Part shown: one piece after another, positions 61,039-64,000 of the stretch | How the letters are laid out: each line of letters begins with the position of its first letter | Numbering within the stretch: the stretch's first letter is position 1 | Made by a program: the position numbers and the translations under genes | The notes under the pieces: model-generated | Told to the model about the DNA's origin: nothing | Seen by the model: the letters and a program-made list of their open reading frames with translations, nothing else | The model's database searches: none | NCBI GenBank assembly: GCA_963707835.1 | Contig: CAVPRI010000001.1 | Coordinates: 806,001 to 870,000 of the forward strand | Reading direction: 5' to 3' | DNA length: 64,000 nucleotides | Source of the DNA: Bog-473 sp963707835 | GTDB taxonomy: Bacteria > Actinomycetota > Acidimicrobiia > Acidimicrobiales > RAAP-2

Positions 61039-62222
61039 TACAGCTGCTTTCGGCCGATCAGCAGGTCTGCAGTGGACCGCAGAACCCGGTCGTTGTTCAC
61101 CATGAGCGGCGCGCCCTGGGCATCGCGGAGCAACCGCCCCATGGTGAACTGCGAGTCGTTGCGGTATCCCTCAAGACCGCACACCAGCGAAGCCCGGTTG
61201 ACGATGTCGACGAGCAGGGAGGAGGAACCAACCTTCAGCCACGACATTCGGTTGATGAAGGCGACGCTCGTCACACCGGGGCCGTCTTTGACCTCTTCGT
61301 ACGCGCGTGCTGCGCCGGCCAGCAGCTCACGCAGCTCGTTCAGCACGACGGCCAACTCGGCCAGGCGGACGGCGGAGGGCGGTGTGGAACCGACCTGGCG
61401 TTTGGCCGCCTGCCGGACGAAGGCGTGGGCCTTGCGACCGGCTGCTTCGGCGATCCCGAGCCAGACGGAACTCAGCAGGATGTTGCCCACGGCGAGGCCT
61501 GTGCGGGCCGCCATGTCCGCGTGATCCTCGTAGACCAGGCTTTGCGGTCCTTCGGCACGCAGCCGGAAGGATCCGCTACAAGTGCCGCGCAGTCCCAATG
61601 TGTCCCAGGTACCGGTGGGCACGAGCTCGTAGTCCGGCTTGAGGCAGACAAGGTACACCTGGTCACCGGGCGGCGCTTCCGGACCCCTTCGGGCGGTCGC
61701 GGTGATGCCGTCAGCGTGAACGCCGTAGGAGACCGCGAGGGCCTCCTTGTCGAGGCGGTACCCGGTCGGTGTTGGCTCGAGTGCGCAGATGCTGGTGCGG
61801 GCGTCGCCGCCCACCCCAACCTCGCTGTTGGCGTTGGCGAGCAAGAGTTGCTCGTCGACGATCCGCCGCAGGACGGCTCTCTGTTCGGACGTTGCCGCGT
61901 GGCGGCAAAGCATCGAGACATGGATCTGGTGCATGGCGAACACCAGGGCGCTTGACGCACAATGGGCGGCCAGGGCGCTCACGGCCCGCGACAGCTCGCC
62001 CACCGTGACCCCGGCACCCCCGAGCTCGGTCGGCACGTGGGCACCCAGCAGGCCAGACGCCTTCATGGCGGCGACCGCCTCTGAGGGGAAACGGGCGTCC
62101 CGGTCGACGTCGTGTGCCCAATGCTCGGCAACCTCGAGCCCGATGCGCTGCGCTTCCTCGGCCATCGTGTCGCCGGCGGTCACCGCCGGCGCCTCAACCG
62201 ACATGTTCGGTTCCGAGTTCAA
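61038..62222 (-). CDS. acyl-CoA-dehydrogenase-like flavoprotein (probable aminoacyl-carrier oxidase)
   Basis: This 394-aa protein has the acyl-CoA dehydrogenase fold (VPTELGGAGVTVGELSRAV, WDTLGLRGTCSGSFRL). At the C-terminus, where the usual enzymes have IYEGT with the catalytic glutamate, it reads LMVNNDRVLRS, so the chemistry or substrate probably differs. The start TTG 62222 has GGGAGG 6 nt upstream and overlaps the carrier gene by 29 nt; ATG 62204 is the alternative. By context it would oxidise the amino acid held on the carrier, as flavoproteins do to prolyl carriers in pyrrole biosynthesis. Confidence 0.87.
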   Translation of the reverse strand: MNSEPNMSVEAPAVTAGDTMAEEAQRIGLEVAEHWAHDVDRDARFPSEAVAAMKASGLLGAHVPTELGGAGVTVGELSRAVSALAAHCASSALVFAMHQIHVSMLCRHAATSEQRAVLRRIVDEQLLLANANSEVGVGGDARTSICALEPTPTGYRLDKEALAVSYGVHADGITATARRGPEAPPGDQVYLVCLKPDYELVPTGTWDTLGLRGTCSGSFRLRAEGPQSLVYEDHADMAARTGLAVGNILLSSVWLGIAEAAGRKAHAFVRQAAKRQVGSTPPSAVRLAELAVVLNELRELLAGAARAYEEVKDGPGVTSVAFINRMSWLKVGSSSLLVDIVNRASLVCGLEGYRNDSQFTMGRLLRDAQGAPLMVNNDRVLRSTADLLIGRKQL

Positions 62223-62439
62223 CGAGAGCCTCCCGAATGGCGGCGACGGACGAGAACGTGGACTTGCGGAGCATCTGGTCCGGAAACTCGACCTCGAGGG
62301 CGTCTTCGAGGGCGAGCATCACGGTGACCGTGGCGTGCGAGGTGAGCCCGAGTTGGTAGAGGTCGTCGCCGTCGGCCACCTTCTCGGCTGGCACGGCCAG
62401 ACGACCGAACCTGTCCAGCGCTTCCCTGATCGCATCCAC
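62194..62439 (-). CDS. aminoacyl carrier protein (ACP-like)
   Basis: This 81-aa carrier has the phosphopantetheine serine Ser34 in LGLTSHATV, followed by VMLALEDALEVEFPDQMLRK, the text typical of carriers that serve amino acid:carrier ligases rather than fatty acid ACPs. GTG 62439 follows the ATP-grasp stop by 3 nt with GGAG just upstream. It would hold an amino acid as a thioester for the downstream flavoprotein. Confidence 0.92.
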   Translation of the reverse strand: MDAIREALDRFGRLAVPAEKVADGDDLYQLGLTSHATVTVMLALEDALEVEFPDQMLRKSTFSSVAAIREALVELGTEHVG

Positions 62440-62442
62440 CAG

Positions 62443-63729
62443 CTAACTCCGCTCGATGTCCGTGTGTTCATGACGAAAGGTGGCCTTCACCGTGCCCAGG
62501 ATCTGTTCACGAAGCTCGCGCATGGTGCAGTGATCGGGGGCCGTTCCGAGGACGGCGCAGAAGTATCCATGATTGCCGTGGCGCCAGTCGATGCTGTCGC
62601 CCGGTCGGCGGTTCATCACCACGCTCTCGACGCCCGAGATGGCTTGGGTCTCGGCCAGGCCGTCGAGGGTCTCCAGGGCAGATGCCGTGGTCGGGGCCTG
62701 GAGGTACAGGAGGAAGGCGACACGATGGCATGGCGCGAGTCCGGCGAGGTCGGGGGCCCGACCGAAGCTGGCCTGCGCGGCGAGATCGAGGAGTGAGTAG
62801 CCGCTGGCGAGCTCCAGAATGTCGGACATTCCGCCGCCGAGGCGACCGTTGATCTCGATGATCCTGGGACCGCTCGGAGTCAGTTTCACCTCGGTGTGCA
62901 CGGCCCCGTGGTCGATCTCGAGGGCGTTGACCGCCCGCAGGACGAGATCCAGCACCTGTTCGCGCCGCTCCGGGTCGATGTCAGCTGGGGTGAAGAACCC
63001 AGATTCGCGGAAGGGCTCCTCCAGAGGGAAGCGACCGGTGACACCGAGGTGGTGGACCTGGTGGTCGACGATCACGCTCTCGACCGACAGGTAGTCGCCG
63101 TAGACCTGCTGGGACCTGGGTACCCCGTCGGGCAATCTCTCCTCGACAATGAGGTCCATGGGATCGGGACCGTCGAGGACCTCGTCTACGTAAGCGGCCA
63201 GAGAAGCGACGCTGTCCGCCCCGCTGACGTACCGGCTGCCGTTTCCCACTTGGGGCTTGACGATGACCGGAAATCGGACCTTTGGGACGACCGCCGCCCG
63301 TTCGTTGACCGATGCGCCCGCCGGGATCGCCCAGAAGCCGAGATCGTCCACGCCGGCGTCCGCCAATGCCCGACGTTGGGAGACTTTGTTCGTCAGGCGC
63401 TCGGCGACCAGCGGGCTGTAATAGGGCAGTCCCAATTCGTCGGCGATGGCGGCCGTTCGGGTGAGCTGGCTGTCGGCGAATGCCATGATCCCACTGGGTC
63501 GATGTCGGGCGATGGCGGCTGCGGCTTCGGCGGACCCGACGCCGGTCACATCGACCACGGGTCCGAGTCGCTCGAGGATCCGTATCGCCGTCGGGGTGCC
63601 CTCGCCCTGGGAGTCCACGACCCATACAGCGGACCAGTGCCCTTCGGCCGCGGCCGCCAGGCCCATCGGCGACACCGAGAAGGAATCGAAGAGGACGGCT
63701 ACCTTGGGGATGGCGGCAGGGACGGTCAT
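62443..63729 (-). CDS. ATP-grasp carboxylate-amine ligase
   Basis: This 428-aa protein has an ATP-grasp fold: VRFPVIVKPQVGNGSRYVSG (ATP-binding lysine and glycine loop), DLIVEERLPDG, VHTEVKLTPSGPRIIEINGR with the metal-binding E-x-N, and a lid between. It resembles carnosine-synthase/BacD-like ligases that join an amino acid to an amine or second amino acid through an acyl phosphate. ATG 63729 overlaps the stop of the small upstream ORF (ATGA). It is the first large gene of the operon. Confidence 0.9.
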   Translation of the reverse strand: MTVPAAIPKVAVLFDSFSVSPMGLAAAAEGHWSAVWVVDSQGEGTPTAIRILERLGPVVDVTGVGSAEAAAAIARHRPSGIMAFADSQLTRTAAIADELGLPYYSPLVAERLTNKVSQRRALADAGVDDLGFWAIPAGASVNERAAVVPKVRFPVIVKPQVGNGSRYVSGADSVASLAAYVDEVLDGPDPMDLIVEERLPDGVPRSQQVYGDYLSVESVIVDHQVHHLGVTGRFPLEEPFRESGFFTPADIDPERREQVLDLVLRAVNALEIDHGAVHTEVKLTPSGPRIIEINGRLGGGMSDILELASGYSLLDLAAQASFGRAPDLAGLAPCHRVAFLLYLQAPTTASALETLDGLAETQAISGVESVVMNRRPGDSIDWRHGNHGYFCAVLGTAPDHCTMRELREQILGTVKATFRHEHTDIERS

Positions 63730-63932
63730 TGGGTCGAGTCGGAATTGGCGAGAAGTCCGTGGACGTCGGAATCACGCCACCGTTGAATATCTCGGACATT
63801 CGGGAACACGCCTTGAGGGTGCGGGGTGCCGATACCCAGCTCAAAGAGCCCGACTGATGGCTGCGGCGCGGCCATCTTGCCATTCGTAGCAGAGGCACGA
63901 TAATGGGGCCAGGAGTGACCCCAAACGTTCAC
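63726..63932 (-). CDS. possible 68-aa leader or precursor ORF
   Basis: GTG 63932 has GAGGGGG 9 nt upstream and opens a 68-codon frame whose TGA overlaps the ATP-grasp ATG (ATGA). The text SVGLFELGIGTPHPQGVFPN and then VRDIQRWRDSD is balanced and protein-like. It may be a small partner protein, a precursor, or only a translated leader. No homologue is recognised. An internal ATG at 63875 would give 49 aa. Confidence 0.4.
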   Translation of the reverse strand: MNVWGHSWPHYRASATNGKMAAPQPSVGLFELGIGTPHPQGVFPNVRDIQRWRDSDVHGLLANSDSTQ

Positions 63933-64000
63933 GAAGCGTGCCCCCTCGCTTTACCCGGTGGGCCGGTCTTGTAACCTGTCGCATCGGATCACGCCGTATG

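Noticed and set aside
63998..64000. ATG at the very end as the start of a plus-strand gene
   Set aside because: Only three bases are visible; nothing supports translation.

Overview
The window is high-GC DNA from an actinobacterium, most likely of class Acidimicrobiia. I infer this from two WhiB regulators, a DivIVA-type coiled-coil protein, a UPF0182 membrane protein, a Lon-like PDZ protease, a zincin_2 (DUF2342) protein, dense GTG starts, and a secreted protein with 42-residue GYWLVA/DGGIF/FGDAQFYGS repeats of a kind common in acidimicrobial proteomes. No rRNA or phylogenetic marker is present, so the class is an inference.

Region 1 (1-15.4 kb) is housekeeping and envelope DNA: a cut ABC ATPase, whiB, a formiminotransferase-like gene, a second whiB, small hypotheticals, DUF2342, a degenerate HtrA-PDZ membrane protein divergent from mreB, an acyl-CoA dehydrogenase, a HEAT-repeat gene, a Lon-like PDZ protease followed 10 nt later by a DivIVA-like protein with a Mu gpF-like cysteine/histidine tail, UPF0182, a small helical protein, and an initiator tRNA with its terminator.

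Region 2 (15.6-57.9 kb) is an accessory catabolic block. It holds three TauD-type dioxygenases, one PhyH dioxygenase, two P450s, three short-chain dehydrogenases, three class III CoA-transferases, an acyl-CoA synthetase next to an acyl-CoA dehydrogenase, two crotonases, a cyclase-family hydrolase, an aldo/keto reductase, a GMC oxidase, a phosphotriesterase-like hydrolase, five NTF2/SnoaL-type proteins and two SRPBCC proteins. Together they look like a toolkit for CoA-dependent breakdown of hydrophobic, terpenoid- or steroid-like compounds, with gene families expanded inside the block. I see no dedicated transcription regulator or mobile element. Embedded in it are a secreted esterase/lectin/repeat protein, a UBP zinc-finger plus cNMP-thioredoxin-reductase pair, and an encapsulin shell with its ferritin-like cargo (28.9-30.1 kb).

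Region 3 (57.99-63.93 kb, minus strand) is a tightly coupled operon: a possible 68-aa leader ORF, an ATP-grasp ligase, a carrier protein, an acyl-CoA-dehydrogenase-like flavoprotein, an AcpS-type phosphopantetheinyl transferase, a class II synthetase-like amino acid:carrier-protein ligase, and a tandem alpha/beta hydrolase. It reads as a compact non-NRPS route that loads an amino acid on a carrier, oxidises it, and joins or releases it. This is the best candidate for an undescribed system.

Four genes (near 2.69, 8.62, 32.61 and 34.49 kb) each carry what looks like one extra base that splits an otherwise well-kept reading frame. Sequence error is the simplest explanation, but real decay cannot be excluded from one sequence.
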